Shown: piece after piece, positions 53,102 to 62,924 of the stretch
Layout: the number at the start of each line of letters is the position of its first letter
Position numbering within the stretch: the stretch's first letter is position 1
Source of the DNA: RYN-111 sp963760125
Lineage (GTDB): Bacteria > Actinomycetota > Actinomycetes > Mycobacteriales > SCTD01
DNA length: 64,000 nucleotides
Assembly (NCBI GenBank): GCA_963760125.1
Contig: CAVXBV010000014.1
Location: 124,001 to 188,000 of the forward strand
Direction: 5' to 3'
The notes under the pieces: generated by a model
Databases searched by the model: none
Seen by the model: the letters and a program-made list of their open reading frames with translations, nothing else
Told to the model about the DNA's origin: nothing
Made by a program: the position numbers and the translations under genes

Positions 53102-55479
53102 GCATCAAGACCCAGATGACCCTGGCGGCGTCCCTCGCGGTCGTCCTGTCCACCGGGGCCCTGTGGCCGTTGTTCGCCGACACCGGCTGGCTGTCACCCG
53201 TCCTCGGCAGCGTGCTCGTCGTCCTCGGTGTCGGCTTGGCGGCCCGCCGCATCGGGGTCCCCGGGCTGGTGCAGCCCTTGCTGTCGGTGCTGGGGGTCGG
53301 GGCGTACGTCGTGCTGGTGCACGCCGGGAGCACCCTGGAGCACGGCCTGGTCCCGACGGACCGGACGGTCGAGGTGCTGCGCGGCCTCGTCACCGCCGGG
53401 CGCGAGGACATCCAGGAGTACGGTCCGCCGATCCCGACCAGCGACGGCCTGGTGCTGCTCACCACGCTCGGCGTCGCGGCGGTGGCGATCGTCGTGGACC
53501 TCATCGCGGTCCTCCTCCGCCGCGCCGCGGTCGCCGGCCTCCCGCTGCTGGTGCTGTTCGCCGTACCGTCCGCCGTCCTCCCCGGTGGACTGGGCGGTCT
53601 GCCGTTCGTGCTCGGGGCGATCGGCTGGATGGGGCTGCTGCTGGTCGAAGGCGGCGAGCGCGTCAGCCGCTGGGGCGCCCCGATGGGCGGGCGGACCACC
53701 ACCGACGAGAGCAGCCTGGGCCGGGTCGGTCGACGCATCGGCGTGACCGCGGTCAGCGCTGCGGTCATCGTGCCGCTGCTCGTCCCCGGCCTCGACGGGC
53801 GCCTGTTGGGCGGCAACGGCTCCGGGTCGGGCTCGGGGACAGGTGCGGGGTCCAACTCGGCCAAGACCTACAACCCGATCACCACGCTCCAGGAGCAGCT
53901 CACCCTGCCCGAGCCGCGCGAGCTGCTGCAGTACAGCACCGACGACCCTGAGCCGGACTACCTGCGCATGACGACGCTCGACACCTGGAACGGCGCCGGC
54001 TGGCAGGCCTCCGAGCTCACCGCGTCGCAGAAGGACGACCGCGTCCAGGACGGCATCGACGCGCCGGTCGGCGACGGCGGCGAGCACCGCGACGTGACCA
54101 TGCGGATCAAGGTCAGCGCGTCCGGCGGCCTGGACGTCCGCTGGCTGCCCATGCCGTTCGGTCCGCGCAAGGTCGACGTGCAGGGCCTGTGGCTCTGGGA
54201 GCCGGACAGCCAGACCGTCTTCTCGGCTCAGCGCTCGACCGCTGGCCTCCCGGCGTACGACGTCCAGGCCAGCCGGGCGCTGCCCGATCGTGCGGCCCTG
54301 GCGCTGGCCCAGTCAGACGGTGTCCCGGCGCAGGTCGCCCAGACCTACGGGACCGACATCCGCGTCGCGCCGTACGTCCGCACGCTGACCAGCCAGGTCA
54401 TCGCGGGCGCGACCACGGAGTACGACAAGGCCGTGGCGCTGCAGGGGTACTTCACCAGCTTCCGCAACAGCTTCGTCTACGACCTGACTCCGTCGCAGCC
54501 ACGGCAGGGGCAGGACCCGCTCGAGGCCTTCCTGCTCGGCAAGCACGGCTACTGCGAGCAGTACGCCACGGCCATGGCCGCGATGCTGCGCGTCGCCGGG
54601 ATCCCGTCCCGGGTGGCTGTCGGGTTCACCCGCGGCGAGCTGCTCCCCCAGGACGCGAAGAACCCGAAGGCCCCGGCCGCCTACAGCGTCACGACGAGCG
54701 ACGCCCACGCCTGGCCGGAGGCGTGGTTCGCCGGGACCGGGTGGGTGCGGTTCGAGCCGACGCCGTCGGCCAGCGGATCGATCGCTCCGTCCTACACGTT
54801 CGCGCCGAACGCGACGCCAGACGTGCCCACCCCGACCGAGCCGACGGTCACCGAGCCGACCGCTGCGCCGAACAACAACCTGGACCGCGTACGCGACCCG
54901 GAGCTGCGCGGACCGGGGGCCAACGGGACCGAGGCGACCGGGACGACCGCTGCCTCGACCGGCGTCCAGCCCTGGGTGCTCGTCCCGGTCGCCCTGGCCG
55001 TGCTCGCGGTCGTGCCGCCGCTGCTCACCTTCTTCCGGCGCCGTCGCCGCTGGCACAGCCCTGGCCCCGTGGCGGCCTGGGCGCAGGTGCGCGACGACGC
55101 GGTCGACGTGGGCGTGCGGTGGCAGGAGGCCGACTCCCCCCGCGCTGCGGCCCATCATCTGGTCACGGCGCGGCCGCTGTCCGCCCCGGCCCAGAAGGCC
55201 CTGGACGTCCTGGCGCTGGCCGCTGAGCAGCACCGGTACGCCCCGGCGGACCGACGTCGGGCCCGTGACCTGCGCCCTGAGGTGGCGGCGGTCCGCGCCG
55301 GCCTGCAGGACACCGCTCCGCTCCGCACCCGCCTGCGCGTGCGGTACGCCCCGCCGTCCACCCTCCGCTGGGCGGGAACGGCCGTCGCGGACGCCTCAGC
55401 GACGGCGCTGAACCGGTTCGACGACACGATCGCGACCCTCACCGGGCCGCTGCGGCGGCGCACCGCCACCAGCCGCTGA
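53098..55479 (+). CDS. TgpA-like transglutaminase membrane protein
   Basis: A 793-residue protein. The N-terminal ~240 residues have about six membrane helices. A long extracellular region follows, with a transglutaminase-like core that has the catalytic Cys in GKHGYCEQYATAMAAMLRVAGIPSRVAVGF and His in SDAHAWPEAWFAGTGWVRFEPTP. It ends with a Thr/Pro linker, one more helix (WVLVPVALAVLAVVPPLLTF), and a DUF4129-like cytoplasmic tail. The family is TgpA. The substrate is unknown. It ends the MoxR-DUF58-TgpA operon and overlaps DUF58 by 4 nt. Confidence 0.93.
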   Translation: MSIKTQMTLAASLAVVLSTGALWPLFADTGWLSPVLGSVLVVLGVGLAARRIGVPGLVQPLLSVLGVGAYVVLVHAGSTLEHGLVPTDRTVEVLRGLVTAGREDIQEYGPPIPTSDGLVLLTTLGVAAVAIVVDLIAVLLRRAAVAGLPLLVLFAVPSAVLPGGLGGLPFVLGAIGWMGLLLVEGGERVSRWGAPMGGRTTTDESSLGRVGRRIGVTAVSAAVIVPLLVPGLDGRLLGGNGSGSGSGTGAGSNSAKTYNPITTLQEQLTLPEPRELLQYSTDDPEPDYLRMTTLDTWNGAGWQASELTASQKDDRVQDGIDAPVGDGGEHRDVTMRIKVSASGGLDVRWLPMPFGPRKVDVQGLWLWEPDSQTVFSAQRSTAGLPAYDVQASRALPDRAALALAQSDGVPAQVAQTYGTDIRVAPYVRTLTSQVIAGATTEYDKAVALQGYFTSFRNSFVYDLTPSQPRQGQDPLEAFLLGKHGYCEQYATAMAAMLRVAGIPSRVAVGFTRGELLPQDAKNPKAPAAYSVTTSDAHAWPEAWFAGTGWVRFEPTPSASGSIAPSYTFAPNATPDVPTPTEPTVTEPTAAPNNNLDRVRDPELRGPGANGTEATGTTAASTGVQPWVLVPVALAVLAVVPPLLTFFRRRRRWHSPGPVAAWAQVRDDAVDVGVRWQEADSPRAAAHHLVTARPLSAPAQKALDVLALAAEQHRYAPADRRRARDLRPEVAAVRAGLQDTAPLRTRLRVRYAPPSTLRWAGTAVADASATALNRFDDTIATLTGPLRRRTATSR

Positions 55480-55502
55480 TCCCTCGCTGACCGTGCCGGG
55501 AC

Positions 55503-55916
55503 CTACTCGGGTCCGCCGCGCTCGTCCCAGCGCTTCTTCCAGCGCTCCTCGAGCTTGTCCTTGGGCGAACCGCCGGAACTGGCCTTCCTGCCGCGCTTGG
55601 TGCTGCGCTCCGTGGCGCCGTCGACCGAGCGCAGCGTGCTGGCGGCGCGGCCGTTGAGGCGCTTCCACGCGGACAGGGCGAGGACCAGCGCCAGGAGCAT
55701 GACGACGAAGCCGATGATGCCGACGACCGGCTCGGTGACCCCCACCAGAAGCATGAAGAAACCGATGGTCATCAGGGTGCCGGCGCGCCAGAGGCGGCGG
55801 CGCATGTGGGTCCGCAGATCACTCGACCGCACGGTCGTGGCGAACTTCGGGTCCTCGGCGTAGAGCGCACGCTCGATCTGGTCGAGCAGGCGCTGCTCGT
55901 GCTCGGACAGTGGCAC
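55503..55916 (-). CDS. DUF3040 membrane protein
   Basis: A 137-residue protein with the DUF3040 opening PLSEHEQRLLDQIERALYAEDPKFA, then two membrane helices (about residues 47-62 and 66-84), and a basic C-terminus. DUF3040 proteins are common near dcw and dinB genes in actinobacteria; no function is known. GTG 55916 precedes the conserved PLSEHE. It is convergent with the TgpA-like gene and downstream of dinB on the same strand. Confidence 0.92.
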   Translation of the reverse strand: MPLSEHEQRLLDQIERALYAEDPKFATTVRSSDLRTHMRRRLWRAGTLMTIGFFMLLVGVTEPVVGIIGFVVMLLALVLALSAWKRLNGRAASTLRSVDGATERSTKRGRKASSGGSPKDKLEERWKKRWDERGGPE

Positions 55917-56023
55917 CGGCGCTCCCTCCCAGAGAGTGTGTAGGTCCTGTACCCCTCCAGAGTACGAGCCAACGCGGTTTCCGTCATGGGGAGAGCCCAA
56001 GTCGGTGGACGAGAGGGGCAGAT

Positions 56024-57259
56024 TCACCCTCGCCGAGCGTCGGGGTCGACCAGAGCTGCCGGTCGAACGGCCCCGACCCCAAACCTCCTCGCGGCCTCGT
56101 CGACGGCCTGCTCGGCCTCCCGCCACCCCCGCTCAGGCTCCCCCAGCAGCAGCTGGACCGGCTGTCGGTCGGCGTCGGTGATCTGCTCCACCCGCACCCC
56201 GATCAGCCGCAGGCGCGCGCGTTCGAGGCCGAGGGCGTCGTACAGGCCGGAGGCGGTCTCGTAGACGACCCGTCCGACGTCCGTGTGCTCCTTGAGCGTC
56301 TTGGACCGGGTGATCGTCGTGAAGTCGGCGAACCGGACCTTCACGCTGACGGTCCGGCCGACCTGGCCGGCGGCGCGCAGCCGGGCCGCGGTGCGCTCGG
56401 AGAGCCGGAGCAGCTCGCGGCGCACCACCGCCGGGTCGTCGACGTCGACGGGGAAGGTCTCCTCGGCCCCGACGGACTTCTCCGGCTCGGCCGGGGTCAC
56501 GACCCGTTGGTCCCGGCCCCAGGCCAGTGCGGACAGGTGGCCACCGACCGCCGGGCCGAGCGCGCGCTGCAGCGTGGCCACCGGGGTGCTCGCGAGGTCC
56601 CCGACGGTCCGCAGGCCCAGCTTGGCCAGGACCTCCTCGGTCTTCTCCCCCACGCCCCACAGCGCGGCGACCGGCAGGGGGTGCAGGAAGGACACGACGT
56701 CGTCGGCGGGGACGACCAGCAGGCCATCGGGCTTGCAGTGGGCGCTGGCGAGCTTGGCGACGAACTTGGTGGACGCGACGCCCACCGAGCAGGTGATCTG
56801 CTGCTCGTCCTGGACCGTGGCCCGGATCCACTCCCCGACGGCCCGAGGACTGCTGAACCGGCGCAGCGCCCCGCGGACGTCGAGGAACGCCTCGTCCAGC
56901 GACAGCGGCTCGACCAGCGGCGTGACGGAGCGGAACACCTCCATCACCCCGGCGCTGGCCTCGCTGTAGCGCCCGTGCTCGGGGGTGATGATCACGGCCT
57001 GGGGGCAGAGCCGACGGGCGCGGGACATCGGCATGGCGCTCGCGACGCCGTACGCCCGGGCTTCGTACGTCGCCGACAGGACCACGCCGCGGTTGCCGCC
57101 GCCGCCGACGATGACCGGCTTCCCGCGCAGCTCGGGGCGCTCGCGCAGCTCGACACTGGCGTAGAAGGCGTCCATGTCGACGTGCAGGACGTGACACCCG
57201 GTGTCGTCGCCGGCCGGGCCGGTCGGCGGGCCCGCCGGGGTGACGCGACCCCTGCTCAC
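56024..57259 (-). CDS. dinB: DNA polymerase IV (DinB)
   Basis: A 411-residue Y-family translesion polymerase. Catalytic acids are in HVDMDAFYASVE and EPLSLDEAFLDV, both intact, so it is a true Pol IV rather than an inactive ImuB. The little-finger region and HhH segments follow (WGVGEKTEEVLAKLGLRTVGDL). The start at 57259 is followed by a Gly/Pro-rich leader. It lies 15 nt downstream of a methyltransferase gene, in the dnaE2 operon under a LexA box. Confidence 0.95.
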   Translation of the reverse strand: MSRGRVTPAGPPTGPAGDDTGCHVLHVDMDAFYASVELRERPELRGKPVIVGGGGNRGVVLSATYEARAYGVASAMPMSRARRLCPQAVIITPEHGRYSEASAGVMEVFRSVTPLVEPLSLDEAFLDVRGALRRFSSPRAVGEWIRATVQDEQQITCSVGVASTKFVAKLASAHCKPDGLLVVPADDVVSFLHPLPVAALWGVGEKTEEVLAKLGLRTVGDLASTPVATLQRALGPAVGGHLSALAWGRDQRVVTPAEPEKSVGAEETFPVDVDDPAVVRRELLRLSERTAARLRAAGQVGRTVSVKVRFADFTTITRSKTLKEHTDVGRVVYETASGLYDALGLERARLRLIGVRVEQITDADRQPVQLLLGEPERGWREAEQAVDEAARRFGVGAVRPAALVDPDARRG

Positions 57260-57274
57260 GGCGCGCTCATGGGA

Positions 57275-58027
57275 CTAGATCCGGCGGGCGAGGACGTGCA
57301 GCTGGGTCGCGAGGTCGCGGAACGGCGACCGGTCGGACAGGGTGCGCTCGAGCGCGAGCAGCGCCGCGGCAGCGCCGGGCTCGCTGTCGAGCAGCGCACT
57401 GGGCACGAGGTCGGAGACGGTGCGGACGCCGTGCACCTGCTCGACCTGCAGACCGGCGGCGGTGACGGCAGCCTGGATCGCCTCCGGGGTCCAGCGGCGG
57501 GCGGTCCCGTCGGCGGCACCCCAGCGCCCCGCCGGGTCGGTGAGGGCATGGGCGGCCTCCTCGGGCCGACCGGCGAGCGCCCGGGCGAGGACGGCGGCGT
57601 CGCGGTTGGCGACCAGCAGCGACAACCGGCCACCGGGACGCAGCACCGCGGCGACGGACGCGAGCGCGGCGGCAGGGTCGTCGACGACCTCCAGCACGCT
57701 GTGGCACAGGACGAGGTCGGCACTGGCCGGGGCGACCAGGTCGGCGAGGTCGGCGAGGTCGCCCTGGACCGCGGCGACGTCCAGGGAGCGCTCGGCTGCG
57801 CGGCGCTGCAGGGCAGCCAGGGAGTCCGGGCTGGGATCGACGACGGTGACGCGGTGGCCGGCCTCGGCCAGGGGGACGGCGAACCCGCCGGTCCCGCCGC
57901 CGGCATCGACCACGACCAGCGGAGCGTCACCGGCGGCCTCCGCCTCGGCAAGAGCGGCGGACAGCACCTCCCACACGACGGCGGTGCGCACGTTGCCGGC
58001 CGGTCCGGGCCGTCCGCGGGAGTCCAT
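57275..58027 (-). CDS. SAM-dependent methyltransferase
   Basis: A 250-residue class I methyltransferase. SAM-binding motifs are VVDAGGGTGGFAVPLAE (motif I, near residue 39), VVDPSPDSLAAL, and AVQGDLADL, then DLVLCHSVLEVVDDP (motif IV) and LRPGGRLSLLVAN. The substrate is unknown; relatives are sometimes named after ubiquinone or SmtA enzymes. It sits between dnaE2 (64 nt) and dinB (15 nt), so is likely co-expressed in the SOS response. Confidence 0.88.
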   Translation of the reverse strand: MDSRGRPGPAGNVRTAVVWEVLSAALAEAEAAGDAPLVVVDAGGGTGGFAVPLAEAGHRVTVVDPSPDSLAALQRRAAERSLDVAAVQGDLADLADLVAPASADLVLCHSVLEVVDDPAAALASVAAVLRPGGRLSLLVANRDAAVLARALAGRPEEAAHALTDPAGRWGAADGTARRWTPEAIQAAVTAAGLQVEQVHGVRTVSDLVPSALLDSEPGAAAALLALERTLSDRSPFRDLATQLHVLARRI

Positions 58028-58091
58028 GTCGGCGAGCCTAACGGCGCGCACCGACCAGGGAGCCGGTGTCGCCACCGCGCCGTCCGCCGGT

Positions 58092-61000
58092 TCACCGGCC
58101 GGAGCTCCCCGGGCTGGCGTGCCAGAGCTTGCGGGGCGCGCCGAGGTTCCCGGCCGGCTTGATGTCGGCGTACGGGCTGAGCCGGAAGCCGCTGCTGTAG
58201 ACCTCTGCCGCTCCCCCGACCTCCGTGGACCCACCGGGGACGCCGGCGAGCACCGGCCGGCTGGACCGGCTGGCCGCCGCCCCCTCGACCGCCCGGTCCG
58301 ACAGGATCGCCGGACCGTCCATCACCTGCCACACCGCCTCCAGACCACCGTGCTGCCAGGCGGTGTGCAGCTCGGTGAGCTCCCATGCACCCAGGGCCAG
58401 CAGGGAGATCCCGCGCGGGCCGGTGCGCCGCACCTCGCCCCGCAGCACCAGCAGCCAGGAGTGGAACAGCGTGCTGGCATAGCCGACCTGCGCGTCCTCG
58501 AAGAACGTCGCATCGAGCGGACCGCTGCTGTCGTCGAGGGTCACGAACACCACCCGCCGCCCGGAGCGGATCGGGGGGGTCTGGGTCGCGACCTTCACCC
58601 CGGCGACCAGCACCCCCTGCTTGCTGCGGCAGCCGAGCAGGTCGGCGGCCCGGGTGGTGCCGAGCTCGGCGAGGAACGGCGCGTAGGCCTCGAGCACGTG
58701 GCTGCTCACGTCGAGCCCGAGCACGTCGAGCTCGGCGCGCGTCCGCTCGGCCTGCGTCATCTCCGGCAGGCCGCTGCTCACGGTCTGCTCGGGGGCGTCG
58801 CCGAGATCGAGCGCCAGCTGGGTGTCGACCGGCTCGACCGCCGCTCCCTTCTGCGACTGCTGCGCCTGCCGCCCGGCGACGTCGTCGAGGTCGAACGCCT
58901 TGACCTGAAGGGGTGTCGCGGGCTTCGAGCGGCCCTTCCCTGCTGACCGGGTGACCGACCGGGACCAGCGGTCGAGCTCGGCCACCTGCAGCAGCAGGTC
59001 ACGCCGGGTCACCTGACCGCGCCGTCGCCCGGGGACGGTGGAGCCCAGGCCGTAGAGGGAGTCGAAGGCGCCCGCCACCACGAGCCGCTCGGCGACCGGC
59101 CGGGAGACCCGCGCCCGGTGCCAGAAGTCGGACAGGGTGGCGTACGGCCGGCCCGCCACGACGCGGGCGATCTCGGCCTCGCTCATGCCCCGGACGTCGG
59201 CCAGGCCGATCCGGATGCCGTACCCCCGGCCGTCGGGCAGCCGGAGGTCGGCCGCCCGCGAGCGTGGGGGTGCGCCGAGGATCGCCGGCGGCGGCTCGTC
59301 GAGGAACCCCACCTTCTCCACGGCGTACTCCGGCCTGCTGGCGTTGACGTCCAGGCTCAGGATCGCGATGCCGAACTGCCGCGCGTCGTCGAGGATCAGC
59401 CGCTTCGGGTACATCCCCGGGTCGTGGGTCAGCACGCCCGCGAGGAAGGCCGCCGGGTGGTGGGCCTTGAGCCAGGCCGACTGGTAGGTCGGCAGCGCGA
59501 ACGCCGCGGCGTGGGCCTTGCAGAACCCGAAGGAGGCGAAGGCCTTGAGCACCTCCCACACCTGCTCCACGACGCCGAGGGCGTAGCCCCTGCCGAGGGC
59601 CGCCGGGTGGAACCAGACCCGGACGTCCTCCTGCCCGTCGGGGGTGCCCAGACGGCGGCGCGCCTCGTCGGCCTCGGCGAGGGTGCAGCCGGTCATCGTC
59701 GCCACGATCATCAACACCTGCTCGTGGAACACCACGACGCCGTACGTCTGCGCGAGCGCGGGCTTGAGGTCGTCGTGGAGGTAGACCGGGTCGTTCCAGC
59801 CCTGCCGGGCCAGCAGGAACGGGCGGACCATGTCGCTCTTCACCGGCCCGGGGCGGAACAGGCTGATGTCGGTGATGAGGTCCTCGAAGGTCTCCGGCGC
59901 GAACTTGCCGATCAGCTCGCGCTGGCCGGGCGACTCGATCTGGAACACCCCGAGGGTCTTGGTCGACTGGATGAGCTCGAAGGTCTGCGGGTCGTCGCGC
60001 GGAGCGGCATCGATGTCCACGGTCACCCCGTCGACCTGCTCGACCTGCTGCACGGCGTACGCCATCGCGGACTGCATCCGGATGCCCAGGACGTCGAGCT
60101 TGAGCAGCCCGAGGGCCTCGACGTCGTCCTTGTCGAACTGGCTCATCGGGAAGCCCAGCCAGCTCGACTCGACCGGCGTGCGGTCGAGCAGGGTCCGGTC
60201 GCTCAGCAGCACCCCGCACGGGTGCAGCGCGATGTGCCGCGGCAGGCCGTCGAGCCGCTCGACGAGCTGCAGCACGAGATCGACGCGCCCTGCATTGCTG
60301 CCCTGGTTGACGCTGCTGGCGCGCAGCTCCGGCAGGTCCTGCATCGCCTGCCGCACCTGGCTGGCCCGGATGTGCGGGAAGGACTTGGCCAGCGCGTCGA
60401 CCTCCCCGGGCGGCAGGCCGAGAGCCGCGCCGACGTCGCGGATGCCGTGCCGCGCCCGGTAGGTGTCCATCATCGACACGCAGGTGCAGCGCTCCCCGCC
60501 GTACCTCGCGAGGATCCGCTCGTAGATCTCGGTGCGCCGCGCAGACTCCACGTCGACGTCGATGTCGGGCAGCTGCGCCCGCAGGGGCGACAGGAAGCGT
60601 TCCATGAGCAGGCCGTAGCGGATCGGGTCGACGTCGCTGATCCCCAGCAGGTAGGTCACCAGGCTCCCCGCGCCGGAACCCCGGGCCGCGGCGCGGACCC
60701 CCATGCCCTTGATGAGGTCGACGACGTCCGCGACCGTCAGGAAGTACGACGGGTAGCCCAGCCCGCGGATCACCGCGAGCTCGTCCTCGAGCCGCGCCAG
60801 GGTCTTCGGGTCGCGGGCCAGCTGTCGGCGACCGAAGCCGGCCTCGACCCGGTCCCGCAGCACGGCGTCTGCGTCCCCGGACACCTCGAGCTCCGGGAAG
60901 TGCACCTCCCCGAGCCCCAGGTCGGCTCGCGGGTCGACGACGCACCGGTCGGCCTCGTGGCGGGTGCGGGCCAGCAGGCCCCGTCCCCCGTCGGTCAGCC

Positions 61001-61859
61001 CGGCGGCGCGGGCCACCTCCTGCGCGACGTCGGCCATCTCCTTGCCGGACAACAGGGCGGCCTCGGCGTTGACCCGGTCGACGTGACGGGCGTCGAGGGC
61101 GACCAGGCGCCGGCTGGCGTCCAGGATGTCGGCGGTCGGGGCGTCGCTGCGGTCGGCGTAGCGCACCACGTTGGTGAGGACCGACCGTGCGCCGGTGTCG
61201 TGGGCGAACCGCAGCAGCCGGCCGGCCCGGCCGGCGTCGCCCTGCCCGCGGTGGTGCACCACCTCGACGACGACGCTGTCGGCGCCGAGCACGTCGCGCC
61301 ACTGGTCCAGGTGGTGACTGGCCAGGTCGGGGCGGCGCTGCTCGAGGGCCCGTCCGAGGGCAGAGCCGGGGCCGAGCAGGACCGCGACCGCGCCGGCCTG
61401 CGCGGCTCCCCCGGCGTACTGGGCGACGAGGTCGAGGCTGGTGACCGGTCGGCCGCGCTCCCCGGCCAGGTGGGTGGCGCTGATCAGCCGGCACAGCGCG
61501 GCCCAGCCGCGGCCGTCGCGGGCCAGCAGGGTGATGCGGGGCAGCGCGTCGCGCGGGTCGAACGCCCCGCCCCGCGCCGGCCCCCGCCTGGTCGCCGGCT
61601 TTCTCGTCTCCCCAGCACCCGGGTCCTGGGGAAACGAGAGGGGGTGGACGGCGAGGTCGACGCCGAGGATCGACCGGATCCCGGCGACCTGGCAGGCCTG
61701 GGCGAACTTCACCGCGCCGTACGCCCCGTCGCGGTCGGTGAGCGCGAGCGCCTCCATGCCGTGCTCGACGGCCCGCGCGACGAGCACGCGCGGGTGGGAG
61801 GCGCCGTGCTGCAGGGAGTAGCCACTGGCGACGTGCAGGTGGACGAACGGATCAGGCAC
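58092..61859 (-). CDS. dnaE2: Error-prone DNA polymerase DnaE2 (ImuC)
   Basis: A 1255-residue C-family polymerase of the DnaE2 type. The PHP domain reads FVHLHVASGYSLQHGASHP, altered from the replicative enzyme. The palm has GRGSGAGSL-type AARGSGAGSLVTYLLG and catalytic PDIDVDVESARRTEI. The C-terminal OB and tail segment follow. DnaE2 is the SOS mutagenesis polymerase in actinobacteria, acting with ImuA'/ImuB in mycobacteria; those are not in this window. GTG 61859 begins 3 nt after the HEPN gene. It is the third gene of the LexA-box operon. Confidence 0.96.
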   Translation of the reverse strand: MPDPFVHLHVASGYSLQHGASHPRVLVARAVEHGMEALALTDRDGAYGAVKFAQACQVAGIRSILGVDLAVHPLSFPQDPGAGETRKPATRRGPARGGAFDPRDALPRITLLARDGRGWAALCRLISATHLAGERGRPVTSLDLVAQYAGGAAQAGAVAVLLGPGSALGRALEQRRPDLASHHLDQWRDVLGADSVVVEVVHHRGQGDAGRAGRLLRFAHDTGARSVLTNVVRYADRSDAPTADILDASRRLVALDARHVDRVNAEAALLSGKEMADVAQEVARAAGLTDGGRGLLARTRHEADRCVVDPRADLGLGEVHFPELEVSGDADAVLRDRVEAGFGRRQLARDPKTLARLEDELAVIRGLGYPSYFLTVADVVDLIKGMGVRAAARGSGAGSLVTYLLGISDVDPIRYGLLMERFLSPLRAQLPDIDVDVESARRTEIYERILARYGGERCTCVSMMDTYRARHGIRDVGAALGLPPGEVDALAKSFPHIRASQVRQAMQDLPELRASSVNQGSNAGRVDLVLQLVERLDGLPRHIALHPCGVLLSDRTLLDRTPVESSWLGFPMSQFDKDDVEALGLLKLDVLGIRMQSAMAYAVQQVEQVDGVTVDIDAAPRDDPQTFELIQSTKTLGVFQIESPGQRELIGKFAPETFEDLITDISLFRPGPVKSDMVRPFLLARQGWNDPVYLHDDLKPALAQTYGVVVFHEQVLMIVATMTGCTLAEADEARRRLGTPDGQEDVRVWFHPAALGRGYALGVVEQVWEVLKAFASFGFCKAHAAAFALPTYQSAWLKAHHPAAFLAGVLTHDPGMYPKRLILDDARQFGIAILSLDVNASRPEYAVEKVGFLDEPPPAILGAPPRSRAADLRLPDGRGYGIRIGLADVRGMSEAEIARVVAGRPYATLSDFWHRARVSRPVAERLVVAGAFDSLYGLGSTVPGRRRGQVTRRDLLLQVAELDRWSRSVTRSAGKGRSKPATPLQVKAFDLDDVAGRQAQQSQKGAAVEPVDTQLALDLGDAPEQTVSSGLPEMTQAERTRAELDVLGLDVSSHVLEAYAPFLAELGTTRAADLLGCRSKQGVLVAGVKVATQTPPIRSGRRVVFVTLDDSSGPLDATFFEDAQVGYASTLFHSWLLVLRGEVRRTGPRGISLLALGAWELTELHTAWQHGGLEAVWQVMDGPAILSDRAVEGAAASRSSRPVLAGVPGGSTEVGGAAEVYSSGFRLSPYADIKPAGNLGAPRKLWHASPGSSGR

Positions 61860-61862
61860 CGC

Positions 61863-62294
61863 TTATCCCACCCGCCGTGACGACGAGCCCGACAGGCTGG
61901 TCATCAGGGTCGTCTCGACGACCGACAGGAACGCTTGGGCGTCGCGCAGCAGGTCGTCGGCCTCGCGGGGGGTGACCACCCCGGACAGCCCGGCCTCGGC
62001 CGCGGCCCGCTTGCGCGCCCCGAGGGCGAAGAACTGCGCCCACTCGGTGAGCTCGGGAGCGACGTCGCCCAGCAGCACCCACGCGCTCCGCGGCCGACCC
62101 CGTCCGCCGGTCACCGCCTGCGCCCGACAGGACAGCACCGCCGCCGCCGAGCGCAGGGCGGCGAGGTGCGCCAAGGCGTACCGCTCCCCCGGAGACGTCG
62201 CCCGCGCGGACCGGACCAGCCCGTGGTGCGCAAGATCGAGCAGCGCCGGCGCCGAGCGGGTCGGGGTCGGCGCCGACCCGGTCTGCGCCGCCAT
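61863..62294 (-). CDS. SAV_6107-family HEPN-domain protein
   Basis: A 143-residue helical protein. The core is ALLDLAHHGLVRSARATSPGERYALAHLAALRSAAAVLSCRAQ followed by a long helical WVLLGDVAPELTEWAQFFALGARKR, the pattern of the SAV_6107 HEPN family. HEPN domains often bind nucleotides or are RNases (R-x4-6-H), but I see no clear R-x4-H pair, so activity is unknown. It overlaps the DUF6504 gene (TGATG) and precedes dnaE2 by 3 nt, suggesting a role with the mutasome. Confidence 0.85.
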   Translation of the reverse strand: MAAQTGSAPTPTRSAPALLDLAHHGLVRSARATSPGERYALAHLAALRSAAAVLSCRAQAVTGGRGRPRSAWVLLGDVAPELTEWAQFFALGARKRAAAEAGLSGVVTPREADDLLRDAQAFLSVVETTLMTSLSGSSSRRVG

Positions 62295-62656
62295 CAGTCC
62301 ATCACCCGGGTGAGCGACCAGGCCGCAGTCCGCTCCTCGAAGCACAGGTCGTAGACCCCCGGCCCGGCGGTCAGGGCGGCGAGCCGGCCGGAGTCGGCTT
62401 CCACCCGCCACCACTGCCGTTCCCGGTCGTCGAGCACCGCCCGCCCACCTGCTCCGGGCAGCGGGTCCGGTGACACCGACCCCCCGGACAGGGCGCGGCC
62501 CGCCGGACCCCGCCACCAGGAACCGGACTCGGTCCAGCGGGCCAGCACCTCCCGGACGCAGTACAGCCGTCCGCGCCACAGGAACTGGTCGGGCACCGGC
62601 CCGTCGAGCGAGGTGCGGGTGTGGACCTCGACGGGGTCGTGGTGACGGCGGGTCAT
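62294..62656 (-). CDS. DUF6504 protein
   Basis: A 120-residue protein with an Arg/His start (MTRRHHDPVEV), then PDQFLWRGRLYCVREVLARW, and a WRVEADSG...YDLCFEERTAAWSLTRV tail, the DUF6504 pattern. It has no known function but is usually found beside dnaE2 and dinB in actinobacteria. It is the first gene of the operon. The ATG at 62656 is chosen over an upstream one because the added sequence is low-complexity. A LexA box lies about 195 nt upstream. Confidence 0.85.
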   Translation of the reverse strand: MTRRHHDPVEVHTRTSLDGPVPDQFLWRGRLYCVREVLARWTESGSWWRGPAGRALSGGSVSPDPLPGAGGRAVLDDRERQWWRVEADSGRLAALTAGPGVYDLCFEERTAAWSLTRVMD

Positions 62657-62850
62657 GGGGCTCCTCGGCGAGCGACGGGTGGACGCCGAGGGGAAGGCCG
62701 GCACGGACGGGTCACCGGTCCGACGGCAGCGCTTCCCCACGCTCCCGCCGGACCGGTGGCTCCGCCCGGCGCCACCTGTGGGTCGAGGACAGGTGTCGCC
62801 GGGCAGAGGTACCGTCCGTCGACGGGTCCGCGAGGTCCCGTCGACACAGA

Positions 62851-62866
62851 TCGAACTTCTGTTCGA
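62851..62866. promoter_or_regulatory. LexA (SOS) box
   Basis: TCGAAC-TTCT-GTTCGA is a perfect match to the actinobacterial LexA operator TCGAAC-N4-GTTCGA. It lies in the 268-nt gap between the divergent mutasome operon (62656) and ogt (62925), so LexA could repress both. The rest of this gap shows no gene. Confidence 0.92.
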
Positions 62867-62924
62867 CCGATGTAGACAGTAGACCTCGTCACCGACAGGT
62901 CGTCAAGCGCCCGGGGAGGTGGCT

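Noticed and set aside
59118..61880. Plus-strand open frame of 920 codons opposite dnaE2
   Set aside because: Antisense shadow of dnaE2, with no recognisable domain.
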